Assembly: GCF_002514735.1 (NCBI RefSeq)
Contig: NZ_NBWU01000001.1
Span: forward strand, 558,001 to 622,000
DNA from: Sediminicola luteus
GTDB lineage: Bacteria; Bacteroidota; Bacteroidia; Flavobacteriales; Flavobacteriaceae
Direction of reading: 5' to 3'
Length of the DNA stretch: 64,000 bases
Part shown: positions 52,959 to 60,882 of the stretch, one piece after another
Numbering within the stretch: position 1 is the first letter of the stretch
Layout: every line of letters begins with the position of its first letter
Notes under the pieces: generated by a model
Told to the model about the DNA's origin: nothing
Seen by the model: the letters and a program-made list of their open reading frames with translations, nothing else
The model's database searches: none
Made by a program: the position numbers and the translations under genes

Positions 52959-55382
52959 ATGATAAAGCTGTATTTTAAAATCGCCCTAAGGTATTTGTTC
53001 AAGAACAAAATGTACTCCTTTATCAATATCGGTGGACTCGCCATCGGTATCGCTTCCTTTGTTCTGATTATGATCTATGTGGCACACGAAAAGAGCTATG
53101 ACCGTTTCCTAGGCTCAGAAAACGTGTATCGATTGTATATGGATTACCTTGAAGGGGACACCTACGAACCCGGCGATGTAATGACCTATAACGCTTCCGG
53201 ACCTGAACTGAAATCCATGTTCCCGGAAATAGAAGATTTTGTTCGCTTCTATTATTTTGAACGTATGACCTTTGTGTACGACGATCTTATCTTGGAACAG
53301 CCCATAGGCTCCATGGCCGATGCCTCTTATTTTTCCATCTTTGGTTATCCGTTGCTTAAAGGAGCGCCCGAAAAGGCCCTGGAAAGACCGAACACCATCG
53401 TGCTCTCATCCACATTGGCCCAAAAAATTTTCGGGATTCAAGACCCTATTGGTAAAACGCTAAAAGCCCATTGGGATAGCTATGAAACCGTATTGACCGT
53501 AACCGGGGTTATGGCCGATTTGCCACATAACGCCCATTATCGCAACAACTACCTGATTTCATTCGCCACGGAAAAGACCTGGGGCATTTTTAACGAACAA
53601 CAGTTGCGGATGAATTTTAATATGAACAACTATTATACCTACATCCGGGTAGCCCCAAATACCGATATCGATCAATTACGCCAAAAGATCATAGCCAGTG
53701 ATGTAGAGGACAGTGTAGACGAACGCCATAATCTTGAGCATATAGAAAAAATACACCTTTATAGCGATAAACCCTATGAGGTTTCTGTGAATGGTAGCGC
53801 CACACGGGTCAACTTTTTGACCGCTATCGCCTTTATTATTCTGGTGCTCTCCTGGTTAAACTACATAAACCTTTCCACCACCAAATCCCTAGAAAGGGCC
53901 AAGGAAATCGGTATTCGCAAGGTATCGGGGGCCCAAAGGCCTCAATTGATCCTACAGTCGTTGGTAGAATCGACTTTGATCAATCTGATTGCCCTAGGCA
54001 TCGGATTGGTATTGGCCTATCTAATATTGCCCCTTTTCAACAACCTGATCGGACAAGACCTTCTTTTAACCGCCAATAGCCTGAACGACATCTTTCCGTA
54101 TTTGGCCTTTGTTTTGTTCGGAATCGTATTGGCAGGTGTATATCCGGCTCTATTGTTAAGCAGTTATAACCCCACCAAAGCCTTAAAAGGAAAGATCCAG
54201 ACCCAAACGAGCGGTCCCAACCTTCGCAAAGGACTTATCGTAACCCAGTTTATAGCAACCATCGTACTGCTAATCGGCACCCTTATGGTTACCAAGCAGA
54301 TCAAATATTTACAAAGCCGCCCCCTAGGTACCAACCTAAATCAGGTGGTGGCCCTAAAAGGGGAAATCATCAGTACCCAATCCGATTCGCTGGTTACCCA
54401 AAGCTTTTACACCTATAAAGAAGAAATAGAAAGATTGTCCTTTGTTGAAAATACTGCCGTATCCCAAACCTATCCGGGCGATAGCTTCGATAACCTTTCT
54501 TCTACCAAAGGCATTACCCTACCTAATGGCATCAAAAACACCACGGATATTTTTTATACCTATCAGGCCCAAAGTGATTATTTCGATTTGATGGGATTGG
54601 AGTGGGTGGCCGGGGGTACCTTTACACCAACTACCCAAGACAACAGTAAACAAGTGGTGGTCAATGAAACCTTTTTAAAGGAAATGGGGATCAGCGCCGA
54701 AGCCATAGTGCATAAAAACCTGTCTTTTTGGGGCAACCAAGAATGGGTGGTTACGGGGGTATTCAAAGACTACCACCACTTCGGACATAAAGGAAAATTA
54801 TTGCCAATGTTGATCCGCCAACGCAGGGGCATTAGCAATCTATTGGTAAAACTGGACCAAAAAGCACTTTCGGCCCAAGGGGTAAGCGGGGCACTTTCGC
54901 AACTGGAGGCACAATGGAAGGAGCAATTTCCGAAAAGCACCTTCAAATACACCTTTTTGGATCAGAATTTCCAGGCACAATACCAAGCCGAAAGAAACTT
55001 TAGTACCGCCTTTCAGGTCTTTACCTTCCTCGCCATATTTATCGCCGCCCTGGGGTTGTTCGGGCTCACCTCTTATACCGTTGTGTTGCGAAAAAAAGAG
55101 ATCGGGGTGCGCAAGGTCAATGGGGCCTCCCTATTGGATATATTGCATTTGTTAAATATAGATTTCGTAAAATGGATCGGCCTATCTTTTGTGTTGGCCA
55201 TTCCGATCGGCTGGTTCGCCATGGATCGTTGGCTACAAGGCTTCGCCTATAAGACCGAACTGAGCTGGTGGGTGTTCGCCTTGGCCGGAATAGCGGCCTT
55301 GTTAGTGGCCCTGATAACCGTAAGCGGCCAAAGCCTACAAGCGGCCCTGGCCAATCCGGTAGATTCGTTGCGGGATGAATAA
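52959..55382 (+). CDS. FtsX/MacB-type permease 5 of the array
   Basis: 807 residues. Start MIKLYFKIALRYLFKNKMYSF and INIGGLAIGIASFVLIMIYV, coupling motif LERAKEIGIRKVSGAQRPQLILQSLVES, final FtsX copy LRKKEIGVRKVNGASLLDIL, end NPVDSLRDE. The C terminus (DSLRDE instead of KSLRTE/KSLRSE) and several periplasmic loops are the most diverged of the five. It directly precedes the second ATPase, so these two may form the last pair. Confidence 0.93.
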   Translation: MIKLYFKIALRYLFKNKMYSFINIGGLAIGIASFVLIMIYVAHEKSYDRFLGSENVYRLYMDYLEGDTYEPGDVMTYNASGPELKSMFPEIEDFVRFYYFERMTFVYDDLILEQPIGSMADASYFSIFGYPLLKGAPEKALERPNTIVLSSTLAQKIFGIQDPIGKTLKAHWDSYETVLTVTGVMADLPHNAHYRNNYLISFATEKTWGIFNEQQLRMNFNMNNYYTYIRVAPNTDIDQLRQKIIASDVEDSVDERHNLEHIEKIHLYSDKPYEVSVNGSATRVNFLTAIAFIILVLSWLNYINLSTTKSLERAKEIGIRKVSGAQRPQLILQSLVESTLINLIALGIGLVLAYLILPLFNNLIGQDLLLTANSLNDIFPYLAFVLFGIVLAGVYPALLLSSYNPTKALKGKIQTQTSGPNLRKGLIVTQFIATIVLLIGTLMVTKQIKYLQSRPLGTNLNQVVALKGEIISTQSDSLVTQSFYTYKEEIERLSFVENTAVSQTYPGDSFDNLSSTKGITLPNGIKNTTDIFYTYQAQSDYFDLMGLEWVAGGTFTPTTQDNSKQVVVNETFLKEMGISAEAIVHKNLSFWGNQEWVVTGVFKDYHHFGHKGKLLPMLIRQRRGISNLLVKLDQKALSAQGVSGALSQLEAQWKEQFPKSTFKYTFLDQNFQAQYQAERNFSTAFQVFTFLAIFIAALGLFGLTSYTVVLRKKEIGVRKVNGASLLDILHLLNIDFVKWIGLSFVLAIPIGWFAMDRWLQGFAYKTELSWWVFALAGIAALLVALITVSGQSLQAALANPVDSLRDE

Positions 55383-55389
55383 GCCCCTT

Positions 55390-55419
55390 TGTCCTATCGG
55401 ACATTTCCCCAAAGGGGAA
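55390..55419. repeat. Two small hairpins after permease 5
   Basis: TGTCC-TATC-GGACA (55390-55403) followed by TTCCCC-AAA-GGGGAA (55405-55419), the local form of the C-run/G-run element. Confidence 0.45.
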
Positions 55420-55440
55420 TGGAACAAGCATAAATTATAG

Positions 55441-55469
55441 ACCTGTCAGGTTTTTGAAACCTGACAGGT
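55441..55469. repeat. Palindromic repeat copy 6, with compensatory change
   Basis: ACCTGTCAGGTTT / AAACCTGACAGGT around TTG. The central A of the left arm and T of the right arm are exchanged compared with the other copies, so pairing is kept. It ends 20 bp before the ATG of the last ATPase. Confidence 0.8.
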
Positions 55470-55489
55470 ACAACAAACAAAAAATAGAT

Positions 55490-56152
55490 ATGCTCTTAGA
55501 ATTAAAAAACATCTTTAAATGGGTACAATCGGGCGGACAACGGGTATTTCTGCTCAAAGACATCAACCTACAGGTACAAGAAGGCGAGTTTATCTCCATT
55601 ATGGGGCCCTCGGGTTCGGGTAAATCTACCCTGCTACATGTACTAGGCATGCTAGACGGATTCAATGAAGGCGAATACCACTTTTTGGAAGGTGATGTAC
55701 ACGGACTCAAAGAAAAGCAGCGGGTAAAATTGTATAAGGAATATATTGGATTCGTGTTTCAATCGTACCACCTTTTGGATGAACTTACCGTATACGAAAA
55801 TCTGGAAATGCCCTTGATCTATAAAAACATCAAGGGGGCCGAACGCAAGGCCATGGTGGCCGATAGCCTCGACAAATTCAATATCGTGGGTAAAAAAGAT
55901 CTATTCCCCTCACAACTCAGTGGCGGGCAACAGCAGTTAGTGGGCGTGGCCCGGGCCTTGATCGCCAACCCCAAACTGATCTTGGCCGATGAACCCACCG
56001 GAAACCTCAACTCACAACAAAGTACCGAGATCATGGAGCTCTTCCAACAACTGAACCAAGAAGGGGTGACCATAATACAGGTCACCCATTCCGAGAAAAA
56101 TGCCGCATATGGTTCGCGTACCATCAACCTATTGGATGGTCGAATGATCTAA
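55490..56152 (+). CDS. MacB-type ABC transporter ATPase (second, motif-degenerate)
   Basis: 220 residues from ATG 55490. Walker A is intact (GPSGSGKST, 39-47), Walker B is LILADEPTG and the switch His is in QVTHSEKN. The signature reads [15 protein letters not shown], where the Arg that normally follows LSGGQQQ is Leu, and the D-loop is NLNSQQS instead of NLDS. Both differ from the first ATPase. It may still hydrolyse ATP, perhaps slowly, or form a heterodimer with the first ATPase. Closed by a good terminator. Confidence 0.9.
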   Translation: MLLELKNIFKWVQSGGQRVFLLKDINLQVQEGEFISIMGPSGSGKSTLLHVLGMLDGFNEGEYHFLEGDVHGLKEKQRVKLYKEYIGFVFQSYHLLDELTVYENLEMPLIYKNIKGAERKAMVADSLDKFNIVGKKDLFPSQLSGGQQQLVGVARALIANPKLILADEPTGNLNSQQSTEIMELFQQLNQEGVTIIQVTHSEKNAAYGSRTINLLDGRMI

Positions 56153-56186
56153 AAAGAACTTGAATTAGCCGTTCCGAGCACGCTCC

Positions 56187-56228
56187 CAAAAGGGATATAG
56201 CCTTTATTTAGGTTGTGTCCCTTTTTTT
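56187..56228 (+). terminator. Intrinsic terminator at the end of the export operon
   Basis: AAAAGGGA and TCCCTTTT pair, with an inner AGCCT/AGGTT helix, and seven T follow. It lies 35 bp after the second ATPase. Confidence 0.8.
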
Positions 56229-56317
56229 GGATCCCATCAAAATAAAATACCTCTTTATCCTTTTTATGACATTTATCATTTTCAGCAGATCGCCCTCAAC
56301 GTATTTTTACCCAATTA

Positions 56318-56335
56318 AAAGATATTAATGTCTTT
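56318..56335. promoter_or_regulatory. Candidate NO-responsive operator upstream of norC
   Basis: AAAGATATTAATGTCTTT is an 18-bp inverted repeat with 8 of 9 pairs matching, 26 bp before the norC ATG. Its AAGAT-type arms resemble operators of Rrf2-family NsrR regulators. No such regulator gene is in the window. Confidence 0.4.
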
Positions 56336-56361
56336 TTATCAACCCTAAAACCTGCGAAGAT

Positions 56362-56823
56362 ATGTTATCCAAAAAACAAGCAAGGGCTTTTTTTCTGGGC
56401 GGGACCTTGGTAACCTTCCTGATCTTTATCGGGCTGACCATTTACTCCTTCACGGAAACTAATGACCAATCGAACGAAGAAAACCTCAGCGCTTCGGCCA
56501 TTCGTGGTAAAGTGATCTGGGAAGAAAACAACTGCATGGGCTGCCATACCATTTTGGGTGAAGGCGCCTATTATGCTCCAGAACTCACCAAAGTGATCGA
56601 TCGCCTAGACCAAAAATACAATGGTGAAGGCGAAGCTGTAATCAAAGGAATTTTGATGTCTGAAGTACCCTGGCAACCCAATGGCCGTAAAATGGTCGCT
56701 TATGGTATGAGCGAACAGGAGGCCGAAGATGTGGTAGAGTTCCTAAAATGGATCGGAGAAATTGACCTGAATGGCTTTGATAGGGTGGTATCGCCCTTGG
56801 CCAAAGATAAAATGAACCAATAA
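56362..56823 (+). CDS. norC: Nitric oxide reductase cytochrome c subunit NorC
   Basis: 153 residues. One N-terminal membrane anchor (about 9-30, FFLGGTLVTFLIFIGLTIYSF) and a periplasmic cytochrome c domain with C58-M-G-C61-H62 (NNCMGCHTILGEGAYYAP); the distal Met ligand is probably in KMVAYGMSEQEAE. The segment HTILGEGAYYAPELT is characteristic of NorC. It passes electrons to NorB. The gene is 11 bp before norB. Confidence 0.93.
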   Translation: MLSKKQARAFFLGGTLVTFLIFIGLTIYSFTETNDQSNEENLSASAIRGKVIWEENNCMGCHTILGEGAYYAPELTKVIDRLDQKYNGEGEAVIKGILMSEVPWQPNGRKMVAYGMSEQEAEDVVEFLKWIGEIDLNGFDRVVSPLAKDKMNQ

Positions 56824-56834
56824 CCCCCATTACA

Positions 56835-58175
56835 ATGAAATACAAATCTCAAAAAGTCGCTTATTGGTTCTTCGCCCTCTCCATGTTGCTTTTGGTCTTG
56901 CAGCTGGTGTACGGCTTCGTTATGGGTTTTGCCCGTATCGGAATGGATAACCTACATGAAATCATCCCATTCAACACCGCAAGGGCGGTACATACCAACC
57001 TATTGGTGGTGTGGTTGCTGTCCGGTTTTATGGGCGCCGCTTACTATATTATTCCCGAAGAGGCACAACGCGAACTCGTTAATGTAAAACTCGCCTATGT
57101 ACAGCTGATCAGTTTGGCCGTAGTGGGTGTTATTGCCATCGTTGGCTATCATTTCAACTATTGGGAAGGTCGTAAATTCCTCGAAATTCCGCGTCCGCTC
57201 GATTATTTGGTGGTCGTTAACGTCTTGCTTTTCCTCGGGCTCATCCTCGCCACACTTTTTAAGGGAAAACGGAAAACCACAACCGCCCTCGTACTATCCA
57301 TGGGGCTTTTGTTCGCGGCCTTACTGTACCTACCCGGTATGTTGCCCTTTGATAGCCAGGTTAAGGATTCCTTTTTCCGTTGGTGGGTAGTACACCTTTG
57401 GGTAGAAGGGGTATGGGAATTGATCATGGGAGGTATCCTTTCCTTCCTATTGATCAAACTGACCGGGGTAGACCGCGAGGTCATTGAAAAATGGTTATAC
57501 GTAATCGTCGGTATCACCTTCCTTTCTGGGGTATTGGGTACCGGACACCATTATTACTATATCGGCGTAAATAAAATTTGGCTCATCGTTGGGGGTATAT
57601 TCTCTGCCCTAGAACCTTTGGCATTCTTGGCCATGGCCCTGTTCGCCGTGAATATGTACCGCAAAGGCGAAAAACGCCATCCGAATAAAATGGCATTGTA
57701 CTGGACCCTAGGGGCCGCTATTGTTTCCTTTGTAGGTGCCGGGTTATTGGGCTTTGCCCATACCCTACCCCAGACCAACATCTATACCCATGGTACCTTG
57801 GTGACTGCTATGCACGGCCACTTGGCCTTTTGGGGCGCCTATGGTATGATCGTACTGGCCATTATCAGTTATAGTCTGCCCAACCTTACCGGTCGTAAGT
57901 TCTACGATAGTACCCGCGGGCGCTTGGCCTATTGGCTCTCCAATATTGGTATGATCGGCATGACCGTGGCCTTCGGGGTCGCCGGTGTGGCCCAGGTATA
58001 TCTAGAACGGAAATTTAAAATGGACTTTATGGAGGTACAGCAAGAAATCAGTATCCACTTTGTGGTACTCATGCTCTGTGCCACCATGTTCGTTACCGGT
58101 ATCGTGTTCTATATTATCGATTTCTATAAACACGGAACACCCACGGATGAAGCCTTAGAAGCTTCTCCGGCATAA
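56835..58175 (+). CDS. norB: Nitric oxide reductase subunit NorB (haem-copper oxidase superfamily)
   Basis: 446 residues, twelve predicted helices, reduces NO to N2O. All six metal-binding histidines are present: H53 (RAVHTNLLV) and H329 for low-spin haem b, H327 (MHGHLAFWG) for haem b3, and H187, H238, H239 (VVHLWVEGVWE, GTGHHYYY) for the non-haem iron site, with E191 and E195 nearby. The absence of the N-terminal extension of quinol-oxidising qNor fits a cytochrome-c-type cNor paired with NorC. Length is normal for cNor. Confidence 0.95.
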   Translation: MKYKSQKVAYWFFALSMLLLVLQLVYGFVMGFARIGMDNLHEIIPFNTARAVHTNLLVVWLLSGFMGAAYYIIPEEAQRELVNVKLAYVQLISLAVVGVIAIVGYHFNYWEGRKFLEIPRPLDYLVVVNVLLFLGLILATLFKGKRKTTTALVLSMGLLFAALLYLPGMLPFDSQVKDSFFRWWVVHLWVEGVWELIMGGILSFLLIKLTGVDREVIEKWLYVIVGITFLSGVLGTGHHYYYIGVNKIWLIVGGIFSALEPLAFLAMALFAVNMYRKGEKRHPNKMALYWTLGAAIVSFVGAGLLGFAHTLPQTNIYTHGTLVTAMHGHLAFWGAYGMIVLAIISYSLPNLTGRKFYDSTRGRLAYWLSNIGMIGMTVAFGVAGVAQVYLERKFKMDFMEVQQEISIHFVVLMLCATMFVTGIVFYIIDFYKHGTPTDEALEASPA

Positions 58176-58194
58176 TATACAACGTGGTTCGTTT

Positions 58195-58271
58195 GCCATT
58201 TTGATCGGTCGGTCTCCTACTGTTACTTCCACTCCATGCACTTTGGACCGGCCGGTTGGGATGGCTTTTTT
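58195..58271 (+). terminator. Long hairpin with T-run between norB and norQ
   Basis: GCCATTTTGATCGGTCGGTC can pair along its whole length with GACCGGCCGGTTGGGATGGC when G-U pairs are allowed; TTTTTTATT follows at once. Intrinsic terminator or attenuator after norCB. Confidence 0.65.
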
Positions 58272-58318
58272 ATTACCCCTACCGCGTATTGTTTAATTGA
58301 ACTTGAATCAATCGGAAT

Positions 58319-59098
58319 ATGGAACCAAATATCCCCTACTACAAACCTTTGGGTAAGGAAATCGAAGTCTTTACCCATGCCTATTCGAATAAGATACCGT
58401 TTCTGCTGAAAGGTCCTACGGGTACCGGGAAATCGAGGTTTATCGATTATATGGCCCATAGTTTGGATCGAAAGCTAATTACCGTGGCCTGCCATGAAGA
58501 AACCTCGGCCACCGACCTTATTGGCCGATATATTTTAAAAGGGGCCGAAACCGTATGGACCGATGGCCCTTTGACCACGGCCGTTAAAGAAGGTTGTATT
58601 CTCTACCTCGACGAGATCGCCGAAGCCCGCCCCGATGTTATGGTGGCCATCCACCCTTTGACCGACCACCGGCGCGAATTGTATATCGATAAGCTGGGGC
58701 AAAGCTTAAAGGCCCATCCCGATTTTATGTTGGTGGCCAGTTTTAATCCGGGATATCAAAGAGGATTTAAGGAAATGAAGCCCTCTACCCGACAACGGTT
58801 TACGGCCATGGGTTTTAGCTATCCGCCACCCCAAGATGAGGCCGATATTTTAAGTAATGAGTCCGGAGTGGATGCCGATACCGCCAAAAAGTTGGTGGCC
58901 ATCGGCAATAAGATCCGCAACCTGACCGAGCTCGGATTGACCGAAACGGTCTCAACCCGCCTGTTGGTAGATGCGGCCAAACTGATCCATAGTGGTTTGC
59001 CTAAACGCCTCTCGGTACATGTGGGTGTGGTAGAACCCCTTACCGACGACCCCGATATTATTACCTCTTTAAAAGATTTGAGCGACCTCATGATCTAG
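58319..59098 (+). CDS. norQ: NorQ, MoxR-like AAA+ ATPase of nitric oxide reductase maturation
   Basis: 259 residues. Walker A GPTGTGKS (32-39), Walker B ILYLDEIAEA (about 94-103), sensor I in VASFNPGYQ; the CbbQ/NirQ/NorQ family text DLIGRYILKG and STRLLVDAAKLI is present. NorQ works with NorD to insert the non-haem iron into NorB. norQ ends 9 bp before norD. It has its own 140-bp leader after the norB hairpin. Confidence 0.93.
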   Translation: MEPNIPYYKPLGKEIEVFTHAYSNKIPFLLKGPTGTGKSRFIDYMAHSLDRKLITVACHEETSATDLIGRYILKGAETVWTDGPLTTAVKEGCILYLDEIAEARPDVMVAIHPLTDHRRELYIDKLGQSLKAHPDFMLVASFNPGYQRGFKEMKPSTRQRFTAMGFSYPPPQDEADILSNESGVDADTAKKLVAIGNKIRNLTELGLTETVSTRLLVDAAKLIHSGLPKRLSVHVGVVEPLTDDPDIITSLKDLSDLMI

Positions 59099-59107
59099 TG
59101 CCTTGCC

Positions 59108-60877
59108 ATGTTTGAACCCGATGAGTACATATTTACCAAACTGGCCTATTTCTTTAAGCGGAAACGGAAAGAACGCTTGGCGGCCAACCCCGATACGGTT
59201 TACCTTTCGGAACTGAAACCCAGGCTCGCCTTATTGGCCCGTGCACTTACCGGCGCACCTATCGAAATCTATGAGGCCGAGGAAGAAGGGGGCTATAAAA
59301 ACGAGGGCTTCTTTTTACCTGCCTCGGTTACCCGTTTTGGCCAAGCCGAAGAAAACCTACGTTATTACCTCTATCGCCTTCTCTATCTTTCAGTACAACG
59401 GGAATTGGGTTTGAATTGGGGTTTGCAACAAGACAACGACCTCACCCGATCACGACAAGAGGCCGTAAAAACGGCTTCCGTTGTTTTACAAAGCTTATCA
59501 AAACAATATCCGGTGGGCATACATTACCACGACCGTTTTAAAAAGGTATTGGAATTACAGTCCAACAAGGAGGAAACCCCTGCCTACCATTGGCTATATG
59601 GCAAATGGATGCGTAACGAAGCCATACCCGATCCCGCCGACCCTTTGGAAAACTTCGGCAGCCAAGCCAAACAGGGGCAACAATTGAATCCGGACACCAT
59701 TCTAAAAAAGAAAGGGGTAGAAGAGCTGATTTCGGTACAGATCGACAAAAAACAGTTGGAAGATGCCGTATTACAGCACCAGTTCGAAAAGGTGGAAACG
59801 GCCGATGAATTCGGGGGCAACTGGCGCGATATGGATGGCGATGACGAACTAGAGGACCACGCCAACGCCCTCGAAGACCTGAACATGAAGTTTACCGTAC
59901 GTTCCGATGATATGACCCACTCGGTCTATCAATCCGAGTTTATGGAAAACACTACTATAGCCGAAAGTGCCGCCCAAGACGCCCAAGGTTTTTATACGAC
60001 CTATGACGAATGGGACCATAAAAAAAGAAACTATAAACCTGAGTATTGTAAAGTGTACCCCCAGTGGGTACTAAAACGAACCACAGCCTATTACTCCGAG
60101 ACCATTCGGGAGAATGCCTCCGTTTTACTTGGTTTGCGCAAAATGCTGAGTCATGTAAACAATCGCTACCAACAGCAACGCCGGCAAAACCAAGGTGATA
60201 GTTTTGATTTAGATGCCCTAACCGATCTTTTCGTGGAACTGCAAAGTGGCCATACCCCAGATGAGCGCGTATATCTGTCGCAAAAAAAGAAGGAAAAAGA
60301 CCTTTCCATTCTATTACTGTTAGATACCAGCCTTTCGGCAGATGGTTATGCCGCGGGTAATCGGGTGATAGATGTGGCCAAACAAACCGCCATACTGTTC
60401 GGGGAGATATTGGATGAATTCGGCATCGATTTTTCCATTGATGGCTTTTATTCCAAAACCCGAAACCATACTACCTATAATACCGCCAAAGATTTTGACG
60501 AGGCCTGGTCGATAGGCAAACATAAGATCGGGGCCTTGGAACCCACAGGTTATACCCGGATTGGTACAGCCCTACGCCATGCCGGGGCCCGATTAGATGC
60601 CCGCCCCAGTACCCATAAATGGGTAATCCTTTTATCGGACGGTAAACCCAATGATTATGACCGCTACGAAGGCAACTATGGGTTGGAAGATGTAAAACAG
60701 GCCCTCCGGGAACTAAACCAAAGACATATCAATTCCTATGCTTTGGCCATTGAGGCCGAGGCCAAATATTACCTGCCCCAAATGTTCGGGCAGAACCACT
60801 ACCAGATCTTAACCTCTCCGGTAGAATTGTTACAGTCCCTGGTAAAACTGTACCAGCGTATTAAAACACAGATCTAA
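59108..60877 (+). CDS. norD: NorD, von Willebrand factor A domain protein
   Basis: 589 residues. The helical N-terminal part (about 1-390) is typical of NorD/CbbO. The VWA domain (about 395-589) has a MIDAS: D-T-S-L-S (LLLDTSLSADG), the Thr in PTGYTRIGTAL and the Asp in LLSDGKPND. It acts with NorQ in activation of the NO reductase. It is followed 5 bp later by the DUF438 gene. Confidence 0.92.
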   Translation: MFEPDEYIFTKLAYFFKRKRKERLAANPDTVYLSELKPRLALLARALTGAPIEIYEAEEEGGYKNEGFFLPASVTRFGQAEENLRYYLYRLLYLSVQRELGLNWGLQQDNDLTRSRQEAVKTASVVLQSLSKQYPVGIHYHDRFKKVLELQSNKEETPAYHWLYGKWMRNEAIPDPADPLENFGSQAKQGQQLNPDTILKKKGVEELISVQIDKKQLEDAVLQHQFEKVETADEFGGNWRDMDGDDELEDHANALEDLNMKFTVRSDDMTHSVYQSEFMENTTIAESAAQDAQGFYTTYDEWDHKKRNYKPEYCKVYPQWVLKRTTAYYSETIRENASVLLGLRKMLSHVNNRYQQQRRQNQGDSFDLDALTDLFVELQSGHTPDERVYLSQKKKEKDLSILLLLDTSLSADGYAAGNRVIDVAKQTAILFGEILDEFGIDFSIDGFYSKTRNHTTYNTAKDFDEAWSIGKHKIGALEPTGYTRIGTALRHAGARLDARPSTHKWVILLSDGKPNDYDRYEGNYGLEDVKQALRELNQRHINSYALAIEAEAKYYLPQMFGQNHYQILTSPVELLQSLVKLYQRIKTQI

Positions 60878-60882
60878 TCCCT

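Noticed and set aside
42761-55469. Six palindromic repeats considered as a CRISPR array
   Set aside because: Copies are about 2.4 kb apart and separated by genes; there are no short unique spacers and no cas genes.
56835-58175. NorB considered as quinol-oxidising qNor or a cbb3 oxidase
   Set aside because: There is no N-terminal qNor extension, a NorC gene precedes it, and norQ/D/E/F surround it; the cbb3 CcoO/CcoP genes are absent.
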